Shown: positions 12,592-52,085, counted from the first letter of the stretch. The stretch: DNA of 64,000 nucleotides from Haemonchus contortus (GCA_000469685.2 LS997562.1:23014802-23078801), one strand, 5' to 3'. Program-made: numbers and translations. The notes: a model not told the origin generated them from the sequence alone.

Positions 12592-13206
12592 AAGGTCATC
12601 CAACTGAAGAGCGCTCTGAAGTCGCCTATCTAGGAGGGCGGCGATCGATACGTGTCCTGCCTGAGGCTCAGCGAGGGGCCCAACAGCCGTTGGCTAACCA
12701 ACCACCAGACGTCTTCCTTCGGTTGATGAAATACTGCCCACCTCGATAGCTATGCATATTCGGGCATATTTTCGAGACCCAACAATATTATCCACGGGAA
12801 TAGAGGATGAAGCTATAGCGAGAGGGTCCCCCTCTGTTCTATAGGCCGACAATTTGATTTCATGTGTCGATTTTAGTTCCCTTTGGAATCAGGTAATACT
12901 GAATGGGTACCACTTCGTCTCATTTGGTAATGCATGAGTAACAGCTAGAACCTCTAAGTCATTGCAGGGATATCCGTCCCTACCAGCTACCTTAACTATA
13001 CTGGATGAAATATGAGTACGTGACGTATCTCTGAAAAATCAATCAGTCTCAACCTCAAAGTGATTTCAGGGAGGCTCGTTTGAAAGCGGTGAAACGGTAA
13101 TTCAGCAAAGATAACGATAAACGGACAGTAAGACTGCTGATCAGCAGGTGAAGAAAAACCCATCAAAAGCTTGGATATTAACCAAAAATTGATTGATCAA
13201 GAAAAA

Positions 13207-13301
13207 TTGAATTTTTGATCAACCAATGAAAAATAATCATTGATCGAATCGAAGATCGATTTGAATTTTTGATCAACCAATGAAAAATAATCATTGATCG
13301 A
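13207..13301. repeat. Two-copy AT-rich tandem repeat with dyad symmetry
   Basis: A ~41-nt unit (TTGAATTTTTGATCAACCAA followed by TGAAAAATAATCATTGATCGA) occurs at 13207-13247 and again at 13261-13301, period 54. Within each unit GATCAAccAATG can pair with CATTGATC, so each copy can form an imperfect hairpin. Confidence 0.85.
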
Positions 13302-13310
13302 AAATCCGGC

Positions 13311-13421
13311 TGTAATGACATACAAATAAGGTTCTCAATTTTTATGATTCAAGGAAGTGTACGAGTAGAGAAGTGAAACTGACCGTCCAAACATGTTCAT
13401 ACTTGTTTGTATGTCATTACA
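13311..13421. mobile_element. ~110-bp foldback element with terminal inverted repeats
   Basis: The left end TGTAATGACATACAAATAAG is the reverse complement, with one mismatch, of the right end near 13402-13421 (ACTTGTTTGTATGTCATTACA). The inner ~70 bp shows no coding potential. The size and perfect outer arms fit a very small MITE or foldback element; target duplications are not obvious. Confidence 0.6.
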
Positions 13422-13490
13422 TTCGTAACATAACCTGTTTAAACCTACATAACGATGCCCACATTACTGCAGTTTGAGATATAACATGTC

Positions 13491-13856
13491 ATGACATATT
13501 GTGTTTTGTGTCTTTTGTTACTTGTTCGCTGCGAGGCGGAGTTTACCCAGGAGGTGGAGTTTTCGCCATTTCCGCCTACAATGGCCTGTTTCTACGCCCG
13601 TCATGGCTCAGTTTTTTCATGCTGTCCCTCCTTTTCTCCACTGACAGATACGCGACTTTTACATTGGTGTGAGCTCTGCTTGAGGCATATTCAGTTTACC
13701 GAGCGCGATACCTTTACAACTGATGCCAGCTCGAGTTCCGCACAGGATAAGTGGCTTTTGTGTAGAACACATTTTGGAGAAGCACATCGTTTTTATACTG
13801 TTACACGCCATGCTCTGTGTAAAGTACCTTACGTTAGATGGTGTTCAAGAAAATGA
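13491..13856 (+). CDS. Possible small secreted Cys-rich protein (unverified)
   Basis: An ATG-started 121-codon open frame begins with a hydrophobic stretch (MTYCVLCLLLLVRCEAEF) resembling a signal peptide. The remainder has many Cys and aromatic residues and no repeat or transposase motif that I recognise. It lies alone on the plus strand between the first LDL-A exon and the 3' end of vps-4, just after the foldback element. There is no clear upstream acceptor, no poly(A) signal that I trust and no recognised family. It may be a chance frame in old repeat DNA; a real nematode gene of this size would usually have introns. Confidence 0.25.
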   Translation: MTYCVLCLLLLVRCEAEFTQEVEFSPFPPTMACFYARHGSVFSCCPSFSPLTDTRLLHWCELCLRHIQFTERDTFTTDASSSSAQDKWLLCRTHFGEAHRFYTVTRHALCKVPYVRWCSRK

Positions 13857-14339
13857 ATGGTCTTGGGGGAAAACAATTTCATCCCATCGACACGATGTTC
13901 ACTTTGCCGCATAGTGCACTTCAAGCATGAAAAAAAGAAGCGATTTCACTTGAAGCCAAAAAAGGGGAAGTAGCAGATTTAAGGCAACTGTAGCCTTGGG
14001 TTCTTGAAGCGGTAGAAGTTTAGTTTGGTTGAAGACTGTGCTGTTACTACTACTACAACCTATATAGTGAAAATATTAGTCATTGGTCCAACCTATGTGA
14101 TATACTCAATGTTACATCGGACGGAATAAAAAAACGTGCCCTCCTCAAAGCACAGATACAAGTTTGGATCCCGTCTAATGCGGAAGTTTTTCTGATAACT
14201 CGGCATTCCTGTAACGCTTAAGCTTCATGGTGTTCTGACTGTAATGGTTTCTCGTGGACCTATCGAATCACTTCTCCTTGAAATGAAAAATTAAGTCGTT
14301 CAGTCCAACCATAGAGTCTAAAAATCAGAAGATTTTTTG

Positions 14340-14600
14340 TTCTGATCAATCCCTTTCTGTATGCGCCAACGCATTCGATTTACCTAGAAATGACGTTCGA
14401 GTACATGTGGTCTACACAATAACTTGTGGGAACCAGCCGGTGTAACCAGGACAGAACCTTTCTCCTCCTAGTGCAGACTGGTTTCAATTAGCACATCTCG
14501 GAAGGATAGAAGGTTGTCTGACCTGATCGGGTATCAACTCGAGATCCCAATCCCGCATTTCCATGATTCGTTCCCTAACTGATACCACCTATGCAAATCA
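14340..14600 (-). repeat. tRNA-derived SINE-like repeat, decayed copy G
   Basis: In minus orientation, recognisable blocks are 'tgatcaatccctttctgtatgcgcc', 'gtggtctacacaataact', a degenerate 'tgcagactggtttcaatta' and 'ctgacctgatcgggtatcaactc'. The B-box region is mutated (gagatcccaatcccgc), so internal Pol III promoter function is unlikely. Confidence 0.65.
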
Positions 14601-15796
14601 AACGTTGAACCACCCCAAAATGTCCTAAATGGTACCAGACCCTTTGGCAGTGCAGCAGAACTGACTTGAACATATGCTGGCTATCGCAATTCATTTTATA
14701 GGCCCCTTAGACCTTTCCAACGATACTAATACTTTAAACGGGACAAGAGCGCCTGAGTGCATTCTAAACCGGCTCTCATCAACGCCGAAAGACCTCACCC
14801 TACTTTGATTATTAGCAAGTGCAGGTGGAAGTTCTAGAACTTGTACATCAAGTATATGCAGTTGCTTGTCAAGGAGGAGTGTAACGCCCGTATATCATGC
14901 ACAGTTTTCTCGAAAATTTTTAACATTTCCTTGTCTCTTACACATTAATTTCTGAAGACTGTACTTTTATTCGGCGAGAATATCACATTCCCCCAAACAG
15001 GTCTTATTTGACAACGATCAGAAAATTATACAAGAAACTATGAAAACATGTTTTCTACTGGTACAAATGTGAAATTTTTCAATTATACGGTAATCTTAGG
15101 GACGAGAAACAAATTAAAAGGAGAAAACCATCATGAAAACACATCTCTTTTCAAGAAAAATTACTACGGCAAAAAAAATTGAGAAAACAGAGAACATAAA
15201 TAAATACCTAGACGGGAATACGGTAATTTGTTGTAGGACTCGAAGCAGCAACTTATTGAATTCAAGCACATCCAAATGCCGCTTCACTAGCATTTGATCA
15301 GAATTTTATGTAAGCTTTTGAATAAAAAACAAAACCCTTCTGGGATTTTCAAAACTCGCTCTCGAGCACCACGAAACGATCACGTCAAGTACTCTAGAGG
15401 GAAAATGGAAATCTATCGGGAAGACGCACGCAACGTGAAAAAAAACAAAAAGAAAAGCAAATCGTTAGGTCACTTCCACACTTCGTACTGGACCTCAGGC
15501 ATATGAATGGAGCATGGATATTGATTATATGCGCGCAAAATCAATACCCATCCCAAAGCATGGAAGCAACCTCAGCTAACGCCTCTTCTACCTTGATACT
15601 CTATTGGCCCCATTATTTACAAATGAATTTATGATTTTTCTTTCTATCAAAAGTAGACATTCTGGAATAAGCGGGGCACACCGGTGCATGGTATAAAGGA
15701 GCAAAGAGAGCACGAATGAATTTATGAAATATACACAACAAGGCGTCGAACCGCGTGAAATACACCGCATTTCACCATTGCTCCAATATACTCTTC

Positions 15797-36233
<20,437 letters not shown>

Positions 36234-36706
36234 AGTTTGTGATACGGAAACGACTTCAAAGTAAGCGTTCCGGGACTTTGGCGGTTTTCACCTGAAATAC
36301 TTCCCATATGAGGTACAAAAGATGGATGACCACACAACAACGAGCAAACTTAGGTAATGAATGAAATTACGAGGAAGACATCAAAGACATGGTGAGTCAC
36401 ACTGAATATGACTCATTACAACAAGGTTTTTGTTGAGAGATTAGCCTTAGCGAACAAGCTATTCGTAATCAGACTAACGGGTACTACTCTAGAGGTTAAC
36501 CGGTAGTTGTTATGAGCCTCATAACTTTCAGAACCCAAATATCAGCATGTTGATTACACGGATTTATCCTTATCAAAGGACAGCGAGCTGTTTCAATCAG
36601 GCGGTCTCGAATGGAGGGCAGCCAAGGCGCTGCGGTTGCGTAGCGTCCGGCCATAGCGGCCGCGCCGGCGTGCGCGCAGTCTCTCTGGCCTGGTAGGATG
36701 CGGCTG
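36234..36706. promoter_or_regulatory. Shared spacer between vps-4 and gsa-1 starts
   Basis: Only 473 bp separate the divergent start codons of vps-4 (36233, minus) and gsa-1 (36707, plus). The gsa-1 side (about 36600-36690) is strongly GC-rich, unlike the AT-rich surroundings. The region must carry 5' UTR and promoter elements of both genes; no specific factor site is claimed. Confidence 0.6.
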
Positions 36707-42832
<6,126 letters not shown>

Positions 42833-45800
42833 CTGCCCGGTGGTGCGGTATGCAATTTGTGCTGCCGCCGCCGTTGTCTCGACGCCACCGTCCCTCACGC
42901 AATCTGTATGTGTTATGTGCTGAGTTATCCCTTACCGCTATTGCTCACCTATTACTTTCTTGCCGTTGGCGCGAGCCGCTTGGCAAACTGCCAAAGCCTC
43001 CATATTCTCTCCGTTTCTCCCCCACATCACATACTATTCTCGTCTTATCTCCTCCGCCTGCTTCAGTGTTTCTGCTCGTGCATTCTAGCCATCGCCAACG
43101 ATGATGTTATGTCGTTGGACTCTAGTCGTTCTACATTTATATCGTTGCATTTTTTTTATTCTAGAATATGGAATAAGTCTCATAGATGGCTTAAGAGCGC
43201 TTTAATAGTAGTGCGGAATTTCACGACGATCACATGCCTTGATGCATTTTTAAGACGCCATCTCATAATTGTAGTCATTTATCACATCGTGCAGCACTGA
43301 CTCGTTTTCTGTGAACTGACTGACTGTTTTTGGCAGTTGATTTGCCGTCCTTTTTCATATGAGAGGAGAGTGAATGTTTTCTAGAAAGTATTTCGAGTCA
43401 CTGTTGTGGTGGTAAGGGCTGTATATACGGCTGGCGCTTTTATTGTCGCTGATAGTCATAGTGCTGTGGTATTACCCGTCACCAATGTGATGTGTGTAAG
43501 TGCGTGTGTGTGTCGCAGAAAAAGAGCACAGCTCAAGCTAGATGTGATGTGCGCATTCAGCATTTTTTTATCGTCGTTGTCGTATCCCCTCCTACACTGG
43601 TCCCATCATCCCATTTTATTGCATCATCCACCCTCTTCTTCCCTACCTTCCAATCCTTCCCTACTACTATCACACACTCTTGCATCTCGCTGCTCCCCCT
43701 TCTTCCCGCACATCCCATCCGCCAGTCAGATTGCTACACCGTTTTTTGTCAAATGTCATCCATACAGCTTCAATCGAATTGACGTCAGTCTCTAACGGAT
43801 TCTACATCTCGCGCATTGATTTAATATTGGACGAGTTTTCGTTCTTTTTTTCTGTACACCTGCCCTTTGCCCTAAGGGATCGCTAATAGTGTCATACTAC
43901 TAATCCGGCGGTGTAGCACTGCTAACAAATTAATATCATTACATGTGTAGAGACATTGTGGGGCTTTCAGCTGCCTGAGTTGATGCGTATGTGAAGGATT
44001 GGCCGTCATTTTACCATCAAATCAATACACGTGCCTCTAGGCTGTAGGAGAGAAGTATGGCGGTACGTATTTTGTTTAAATTTGTATGATTTCCTAGAGC
44101 AAAGGAAACAGGTCGCTAGCGCCAATTACGCCCCGTTTTTTGTGTTTTATTTCTTCGTTCTTATATTTGATACTAGCGGGATGTTATGTTATTAACTTGC
44201 CTATTTTTCATTTTTTTGTTTTGTATGTGTAACAATACACTCTGTGCAACAGTTTTCCCCGTTTCTTGCTTTAGCTGCTCTCATAACACATGCTTTAATA
44301 TGTACATCAATGTCAAGTCAGTAATTGCTTTATTATTTATTGTTTTAAAAAGCGATACCATCTAAGTCATAACTTCTTTAATTTTTTTTTGAAAATATAG
44401 ATATCACATCTCGAAATTCAGATTCTTCTAAGTCTAGCTACCCCGCAAACCCTGAACTACTTTCATGATCTTTGCAGCACGAATAATCATGAGGGGACAT
44501 CAGGTGTACGTTTTTTATTCGCAGATTGTTATAGTTTTATATTTTTTTATAATTAGGCCTCCGGTGTCGCACCATAGGCACTGTGTACTCACAATTGTCA
44601 CTGCAACGTGTAAAAATTCTCCGAATAAAGTCAATATTCATTGTTCTTGTGTGCACTTTGATGCAAGGTTGACCGTTTGAATCCACTCGCCGCTAAAAGG
44701 TTCTGAGTGATGAATCAATGATCGAGTTGGGTCTCATCATAAGTCGTTACATTTCAAGGATGTCTGGATGAGTTTCAAGTGAATCGACATATTATAAGAT
44801 TGAACAAAATGTATGGTGAACAAAGCTGCTTTGCTCATGTAAGTTATTGTTTTATGACGGCATGGCTTAAAAATTTCTGACTGTTCACCTCATAAGTCAG
44901 GTGCTGACTAAATTCCTTATGAATTTCGCAAGAAAGCCAGTTGCCCGGGCATCACATCACAGTCTCGTACGCTTTTGTTATGTTAATCGGAATCGGAAGA
45001 TTTGTCCAAAAATTTCTCAGGTCTTCGGAAATATTCGATGCAATGGCTTGAAGAAGTCAATATTGCAAGACAAAAGCTTACCCAATATTTCTGCCTGATT
45101 GTAAGTTTTACGACCAACACATCTTTTAGATGGAAATTCTGCCGAGAGATCCGAGAGATAATGTTTATTCCGCGAAAGAGTTTGGGGTACGTTGTAGAGG
45201 TGGTTTTCCTCAGAGGTCGAGGTTATTTTCTTGTCAATAGGTCCATATGGGCAATGGAGCAGTGGTATGCAGTGACACTGTTACTCGTTCAATGCCCAGA
45301 TCAAATCCGTTGTGGGAAATCAGTTCTCTACATGAGACAACTAATGAACCCAGGATTTGAAAAGATCATCGAGTTCGCCGACTAGCAAGCCAGACACAAA
45401 TGACCTGATACTGGTTTATGAGCCTTAATTTAGATTGGGGGAGGATTGTCAGCAGATTCACCGCATAGTTTTGAGATATATTTAGTCTGCCGACTATAAA
45501 TCTTTCTGAGAGCAGCTGTGCCTTTATAGCTTGAAGATCTCTGAATGATGAACACCACTACCATTGCCTCAGAGCCGTTCTAATCTGATAATGCTGAAGG
45601 ATGCTGATTACAAGAAATCACGTTGGCGTGTTCACTAGCGAAAAATCAATTTCATGCCATTAATGCCGATTGCAGGTCATCTGCTTTTCACTTACTTCAG
45701 TTAATTCAATGTGTCAAATGAGAACCAAGTATTGATTATCAGTGATAAGCAGTGATAAGTACTCGGGATTCCTAAATTGTAAAAGCAAGTTGTGGCGCTT

Positions 45801-46080
45801 GTTGCTCACTCAAGTCAAAGGTCCAAACGAAACGAAGGGTTCGTTGGAATTCACCCATGGGCTGAAAATGGGTGGACCGGGAACTGATGCTGAAATGGTA
45901 TTCATTCTGATTATTCGAATATGCCGCACGCTCAGCTTCTATGCAGAATTAGGTAGGCAATAAGTGGGTCTTACGTCAAAATGGAAGGAAGTCAGTGTCT
46001 ATTTCTTTTGAGGAAGACATTCAGAGCCCATAGTAATCACGGAGATGCCAAGTGATTAGTTCATAACCAGATGGTAGTGC

Positions 46081-46300
46081 AGTTAGATCAAAATGATCGC
46101 TTCGCGGCGAGAGCGACGTCGCGCACGAAAGAATGCAGCAGAGTGAAGCAGGAGCATCGCGGTGAGGAAGGAATACAGTGAACAAAAAGTAACAGCAGAA
46201 CCATGCCAAAAATGATAATGACCGAGCTGTCTGAAGAACTGCAACAATAAGGCAACTAGTCCGCGACTGCCGCGTGCGGCGGATCGATTACACAAAATCG
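46081..46300 (-). repeat. Dispersed repeat, diverged inverted copy 3
   Basis: The reverse complement shares GCCGCACGCGGC, a 'catacagctc/cagacagctc' block, 'ctgctgcattctttcgtgcgcgac' and 'gcgatcattt' with the copies at 7.2 and 8.2 kb. It is clearly older than that pair. Confidence 0.6.
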
Positions 46301-47120
46301 ATTGAGTTGTCGCGTCTAATGTAGTATTGATTCGCCGCGCAATTTGCCCTCCCCCTCCCCCGCATAGAGCTTAGCTGCTAGCTTTCCGAAAGATGTAGGC
46401 AGGTAAGTGCTAGAAATCATGGTTCAGAGGCTAAACTTGAATGACGGGCAAGGAAAATTGGGCCAGCCTCTGAATGGTGGCCAATCGTTCACAAAGTAAT
46501 TGTCAACATAAAACATCGTCCGCTAGGTGGTGAGTGGGTGGGTTCAGTAAGGCCCAGACCTTGGCGTTGGACCGTACTGAACTTGTCTATTTTCATCGCA
46601 CAGCCATTCTATCATGGAAATAAGGTAAGATAAAAAACTTTTTTTTCGAGAAGAACTATTTCCAGAGTGCACTTGACAGAGGAACGCATTTATCCTGCAA
46701 TCAACAGGAAAAAATTGGCTTCATAAGGTAATAATAACTTCTATATTTAGCGAAGAGATTTACTTTTTTAGCATGAGAGTGACATTTCAAAATTGCTTTG
46801 GGAGAATGTAATGGGTGCAGCGAACAATCAGCTTTTATTACACGACCTTTTGCGCTCAGTGAAAGAGAAAAATGCCATTCCACTGAAACGTTACAGCAGC
46901 TGATCTCGGGATGCAGCTCGTTTGAGAATTTTACTAGCGAGAAATCCCAGGCGGAATCAAGTTTTCGCCGTGGAATCTACAGCAGATGATTTGTCCAAGG
47001 GAGGGGGTGGGGGAGAGGGCAGAGGGGAGAGCATCGGAGAGGGCAAACGGGGTAAAGGGATTGCAAGCACTGAGAATTGATAAATTTGGAATTTTTATGT
47101 TGTATAAACTATTACCTGGG

Positions 47121-47402
47121 GTGAAGGAGGTGTGGCGCACTTTACACACGCATGGTCACAGGATTGAATCATGGCTTGATATCCGCTTAGGCTATCTAAG
47201 CCTGCCCTCCCTACTGAGTCAGTTCATCGGTACCAGACTCGTCTGGGAGGATGAAAAGCACGACTTGAACACCGGCTGGGCTAAGCAAGTCATTGTCTTG
47301 GTCACATGCGCACTAAATACGCCACAACGATTCTGAATGGAAGCAAATGCGTGGGCGCATCCCTCTGAAGGGATTGATTAACGCCTCAAGGCTTTGTGGA
47401 TT
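47121..47402 (+). repeat. tRNA-derived SINE-like repeat, copy D
   Basis: Contains 'gaggtgtggcgcactttacacacgcatggtcac', 'ggtaccagactcgtctgggagg', 'gattctgaatggaag' and 'catccctctgaagggattgattaacgcc'. The A-box half is shortened and the B box is mutated (aggattgaatcat). Confidence 0.8.
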
Positions 47403-49390
47403 TTAAGCTTTATGACCTACTATTTATCAAACCATACACCCCCAGTGGAGGGCAAATGGGCGAATGGGCTAATGAAGAATGGGTAGAGTGCTAGGAAGAG
47501 AGGTGAGATGCGTGGGGCTGCAATCGCCATCTTCCTCGAACACTTAGATCCTTTTCATGAGCGACTCCTTGTAACCTGTTGATATACCGTGCTTGCTCCC
47601 ACATCTTCCCCAGATCAATATCAATCTTTTTACCATATTCTCTCGAACTTCCCTATCTACCTTATTTCCAATGAGTCACCGCTGCGTCACGTTATTCCCT
47701 TTTCTGGCAAAAAACCAGAACTCGGAATTAGTTGGAACGAATTATTTTCTGCATTTCCTTATTCCGGGAATGACTTTTTTGTGCTCGAGAGGAGAACAGT
47801 CGGCTCTGCATAGCGGAGCTGCTGTTATTTTTAGCTCACAGATTGACCTTTACGTGTGTTTAGCTGTTCGGAGAATGTAGTGGAATGTTGCAAGTGCAAA
47901 AATTGTTGTTCTTTCGTCAGCTGTTCTCTGAGAGGGTGCTAAAAAAAACCTTAAAAGAGACCTCAAAAAATTCATTGTGAATGAGAGTCCCTCAAGAAAA
48001 ACAAAAACGCTCCTTTCACAGGCTTCACAGTACGTCATGGGATCACAGAGTGAAATTTACGTAGGAAATTTCAAAAATGAGTCCAGTTCATACTTTCATG
48101 GTGTCAACTCAGACTCCTTCTCACCACCTAATTCTCAAGATGTCATGGAACCATCAGGAACAAGGTGTGAAGGACCTCTGAACAACAGCTTTACGTCGTC
48201 CGATGACAGTGGCTCAGCAAAAGGCATCGACAGCTTCGGAGGTACTAGGCCGCACAAATTCAATAACTTATTAATACACGGGGCCGGAACCGTCGTTATC
48301 TGAGTGTAGCGCAGTATGGACGCAGCTCGTCGCCTGCTTCGTCCAACCGGAACATCAGAGCACGTGAACTAACTACCTCTGGACATACTTTCCTCCGAGG
48401 ACAAGTAGAGACCAGTCGGCTTGATTACGGGCTACATATTTGACGAAACCACCCTCATCTCCCTAGGAAGGGGAGAGTGATAGGGCTAGTCTGCATATCG
48501 AATTTATGTCTCCTTTTGAAATTAGGATCTTCTGAGCCAGATTCACCACACCTAGTAGCAACTATCGCCAGCGAGGTTTTTTTTATCTAATTATCATTAT
48601 ATTCACATACAGTCGATCAAAGTTAAGACCAGGCTTGAAAATTTGAAGAAAACTCGAAGGAAAAGACGGGGACAACGCAATCCCTAGCTCCTGCCCTCGC
48701 CTAGAAGCAACCTATATCTTTGGCAGCGATCCTGAAAAGTAAGTGGAAATGAACTGCCTGTGGGCCATTTCCGAAATCAGCTTCCTTGAATCTTACTGGC
48801 GTGATTTCCTTGATGGTCTGACAAATCTGCTCTACGGTACTTTGTTTGAGCATCAGGGATCAGGGGTAACGCTACAACTTGATACCTACTACTACATTAC
48901 TACAACATACTGTGTATCCTCTTTGATCAGTTTTTCCTACGACTACGAAGACCGTTAACATTTTTGGAAACACACAAGAAAGAGGAAAACCTGTCACGAT
49001 TGCAGTCAAATTCATGAGGTTCCTGATCAGTTTGATGAGGGAACTTTCCAACATTTCAGTACCTTGACTACTGAGGTACTTTTTCGCACAAGAGGACGTC
49101 ATTGAGAACAGTTCGACACACTGTTAAATTACCCCACCTGACATTTACAGCCTCTTTTCAGGGTATTCAGAATAACAATGCATCATCAAGTGTGCTATTC
49201 TCAGCAGAGGGATCTATTTGATCCCATGTGCAGGGAGTTCTACAAATTGAGCCCAGAGTGACTGAAACGCAGATAAATTGCTTCATCTATCGAAGCATTT
49301 TCCCAGGAATGAGCTGTACCGAGCTCACCTATGAGCGATAGAAATGCCATTTCTGCATTATTATCGCCATTTGAGGGAATATGGTTAGAT

Positions 49391-49640
49391 GTAGTGGAAG
49401 TTATAGCAAGTGTCGCACTATCAAGGTTCAGGGATCGAACTCCGGAACGACGAATACGTAGAGCAACCAGGTCTCCTATTCCCAACGGCCTCCCATGTGG
49501 TCGTCTGGGTAGACAGAAGCACTGACTTCTACTCGAATTGTGGAGTCATTGTGTAGACCATATACGCATTCAGGACCTCTCTTCGATTTTGATTGGAAGT
49601 CAACGCCATTTCAATATGGAATTGATCAACGCCGGTACCC
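49391..49640 (+). repeat. tRNA-derived SINE-like repeat, copy E
   Basis: Diverged copy: 'gatgtagtggaagttatagcaagtgtcgcac', 'ggatcgaactccggaacga', 'gtcattgtgtagaccatatacgcattcag' and 'ggaattgatcaacgcc' remain. The B-box core is altered to GATCGAACTCC. Confidence 0.75.
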
Positions 49641-50761
49641 TTCAAAGCTAGGCGCTGTTATGATCATCCTGGAGTCTAATCGCAAGGTGGGCAACGTAAA
49701 CTACCTAGGCAATATAGAGTGAACAGATCATGATGCTCAAGGCTTTCCTTTCGAGTTAATGTTTCTTTGAGCACAACAGATAATTTCGACAATACGATTA
49801 TCGACTGAATACTTAAATTTCAAAACGAAGCCAAGTGCATGGCGGACCCTGAAATGGGTTTGATCGGAGCAGACCACTTTTTTTATCCTTATGTTCTAAA
49901 AATATACCTTCTAGAGCTATACCACGGGTAATAAATGGGCTTCATTGAAATTGCATGAACGAGTCGACATTTTGCGAAAGATGAATTTTTTTGCAGTTCT
50001 CCTGCAACATAGATATTTTTCAACCCGTAGTACCCTACTAGGAGATGTAGATAGGTACAGGATAGGGCCCAATAGAAATGTGAATTCTTTCAAAGCCCAA
50101 ATTTCAAAGTTTTTGAAGCTTGTATACTGATCTGTATGAATGCATTACACGAGAAATGATGACCGACCGTCATAAGAGTAGTCAGAAAGAAAGGGAAAAA
50201 AGCATCTGATTTTGATCGGCAAATCAAATGACATCATTTCTAAAAAGTAGTATGGTGACCAATTTTTACACGACACTCTTTTGGAGAGGAAACCCGGCTG
50301 AAACTTTCCATAACCGACGTTCAATTAGCAAACAACTATTTCGAGAATTTCCTACAGATCAAATTAGCACCAATGGAAGATGGAAGGAACGAAGAGTGAC
50401 TACATCCTCGGTATTCGGTTTATTCATGAGCGAAGGATGCACTCGAACTTCGCAACCTCAACCTCAATAAAGGAAGAGCTGTGAAATATCCGCTAGAAGC
50501 CTACAGTGGCAGAGAAGTCGTACCGACGACCCGTTGTTGCTCATAGCTAACCTCAACATATCTGTACTTTACTGGGGATGAGCTTCGGTAGATGACATAT
50601 CAGTGATGAAGTTGTGCTCATAACATTGAACCGGAGCAAAATTTGTGGAAAGGTAACGCAAACATATTTGCGACTACGAGTCGGTCATTGATAACTCCCG
50701 GGTAGAGCGTTGTTTGAAGCTTCTTCTCGATGTGAAAGGGTCAAGGGCCAAATCTCGGGAC

Positions 50762-51035
50762 CTTGATCAATCGGTCAGAGGGATGCGCTCACGCTTTCTA
50801 CTTCCATTTAGAGTCGTAGAAGCATACTGAATGCGTATGTGGCTTATACAGAGAATTGTAGTGGCCAGTCGATGTACAGGTCAGTGCTTTATCCTCCCAG
50901 TGGATCTGATACCAATTCACCGAACCTGGAGGGATGGAAGGCTTGGTTGGCCCAGGCGGAAACCGATCCGGGATTCGAACCCGTGACCATGCGTGTAAAG
51001 TGAGCTACTTGCCACTACACCACCTCAGCCGATTC
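50762..51035 (-). repeat. tRNA-derived SINE-like repeat, copy F
   Basis: On the minus strand, a well-kept head (GGTGGTGTAGTGGCAAGTAG) and a perfect B box GGTTCGAATCC are followed by the family body, ending near 'tgatcaatcggtcagagg' at the left. It resembles copies A and B most. Confidence 0.85.
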
Positions 51036-52070
51036 CGCTTCATGTATTCGAGTAAAGAGGTTTCAATTCCCAAACCTGCATGTAACTACTAGTGAGGTTC
51101 GGAAATCAGGAGTTCAGCCACTTTCGTTGAAACATGGAAGACCGAATGGACTAGACTCGTCGTGCTGTCAAAATACACTTCGTGATTGAATGCATTCTCA
51201 GGGACACAAAGCACCAAGGTGGTCAAGTACTAGACTAATGAGCCCTCGGTAATATTGATGCCGCCCAACGGACGTAAGGACTATGGTTGAAGACGATGTG
51301 CTCCAATGTGGAGACCGTGCCGTAGCCGTGACGCATCAAAAGTAAAAGCAAGTTTATTTTGCATTTTCAAAATCTGACCGCAGAGGTTTAAGATTTAATA
51401 GCTAGGATTTCTAATGTTTTGCTTCTATTCCTCAATCATTGAGGTGTCCTTGAGTTTTTCGATAGTCTCTTTCCAAGTAGCCTGTCTGTTCTATCTTAAA
51501 AATCTAGTACATTTCTGGGGAATCGGTTTCACTATTTTTTTTTCGCCTTTTGCTTGCCATCGTTTCAGTCTTCGTTCATTTTTATGATTTTAACTATCTA
51601 TTGTTGATAATAATAGGATATGATACATCATTCTATTCTATTGTAACTCTGACGCTAATCCGAACCTTACCGTTGTATGTCACTTCAACAATAGCCCAAT
51701 AAATAAATAACTAAATAAATTGTTCATTTGTTTGATGCTGAATGTATTTGTGCGAATTTCCTAGGCGGGTTATTAATTTTTTTTATTAATTGCATTTCCA
51801 CTTGAAATACTTGCAAAAGTCCATACTTGGCATACTGTATAGAAGCTTATAACTTTGTAAATTAGTTCAGTTATAATTATTTAGTCAGTATAGTTGTAGT
51901 CATAGTCTATAGTCCCACATGATTACTTCTTTACAATACGTTAATATAATTATATTCACGGTTTCCCTTCCATAAAAGTCTTGTTCAAGATTTCGTAGGC
52001 AATCTTTTTTGATTCTTGTTTTGGTGATTCACTTGTTTTGAGGAGGATTGCGTTGTCAAAATCAACTGAG

Positions 52071-52080
52071 TAGTTTTCAG
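52071..52080 (+). promoter_or_regulatory. Probable trans-splice acceptor of the PBDC1 gene
   Basis: The sequence TAGTTTTCAG ends five bases before the ATG at 52086. No upstream exon in phase is evident, and nematode mRNAs commonly receive a spliced leader at such a site. Whether SL1 or SL2 is used cannot be told from the sequence. Confidence 0.6.
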
Positions 52081-52085
52081 AAATA

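Larger units (their letters stand above)
12592..15796. other. Intergenic region between LDL-A gene and vps-4
   Basis: Apart from the tandem repeat, foldback element, possible secreted ORF and a decayed SINE-like copy listed separately, I see only AT-rich non-coding sequence. The stretch just below 15797 should contain the vps-4 3' UTR on the minus strand. Confidence 0.45.
42833..52070. other. 9-kb region without a convincing gene
   Basis: The first ~1.8 kb is T/C-rich on the plus strand and may be the gsa-1 3' UTR, ending near AATAAA at 44624. Beyond that I see SINE-like copies D, E and F, one diverged dispersed repeat and AT-rich sequence with an (AAATA)n-like patch near 51.7 kb. The open frames at 45.0-45.4 kb (127 codons) and 47.98-48.30 kb (108 codons, no ATG start) match nothing I recognise. 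Confidence 0.45.

Noticed and set aside
11981..12603. Overlapping minus-strand ORFs (136, 83 and 71 codons)
   Set aside because: No recognisable domain; only the ATG-to-GT segment at 12523-12591 was kept, as a tentative signal-peptide exon.
45002..45385. 127-codon plus ORF in the 43-52 kb region
   Set aside because: No recognisable motif or splice context, and composition is like surrounding DNA.
47977..48303. 108-codon Ser/Asn-rich frame
   Set aside because: It has no ATG start and no family match; could be a decayed element but cannot be supported.
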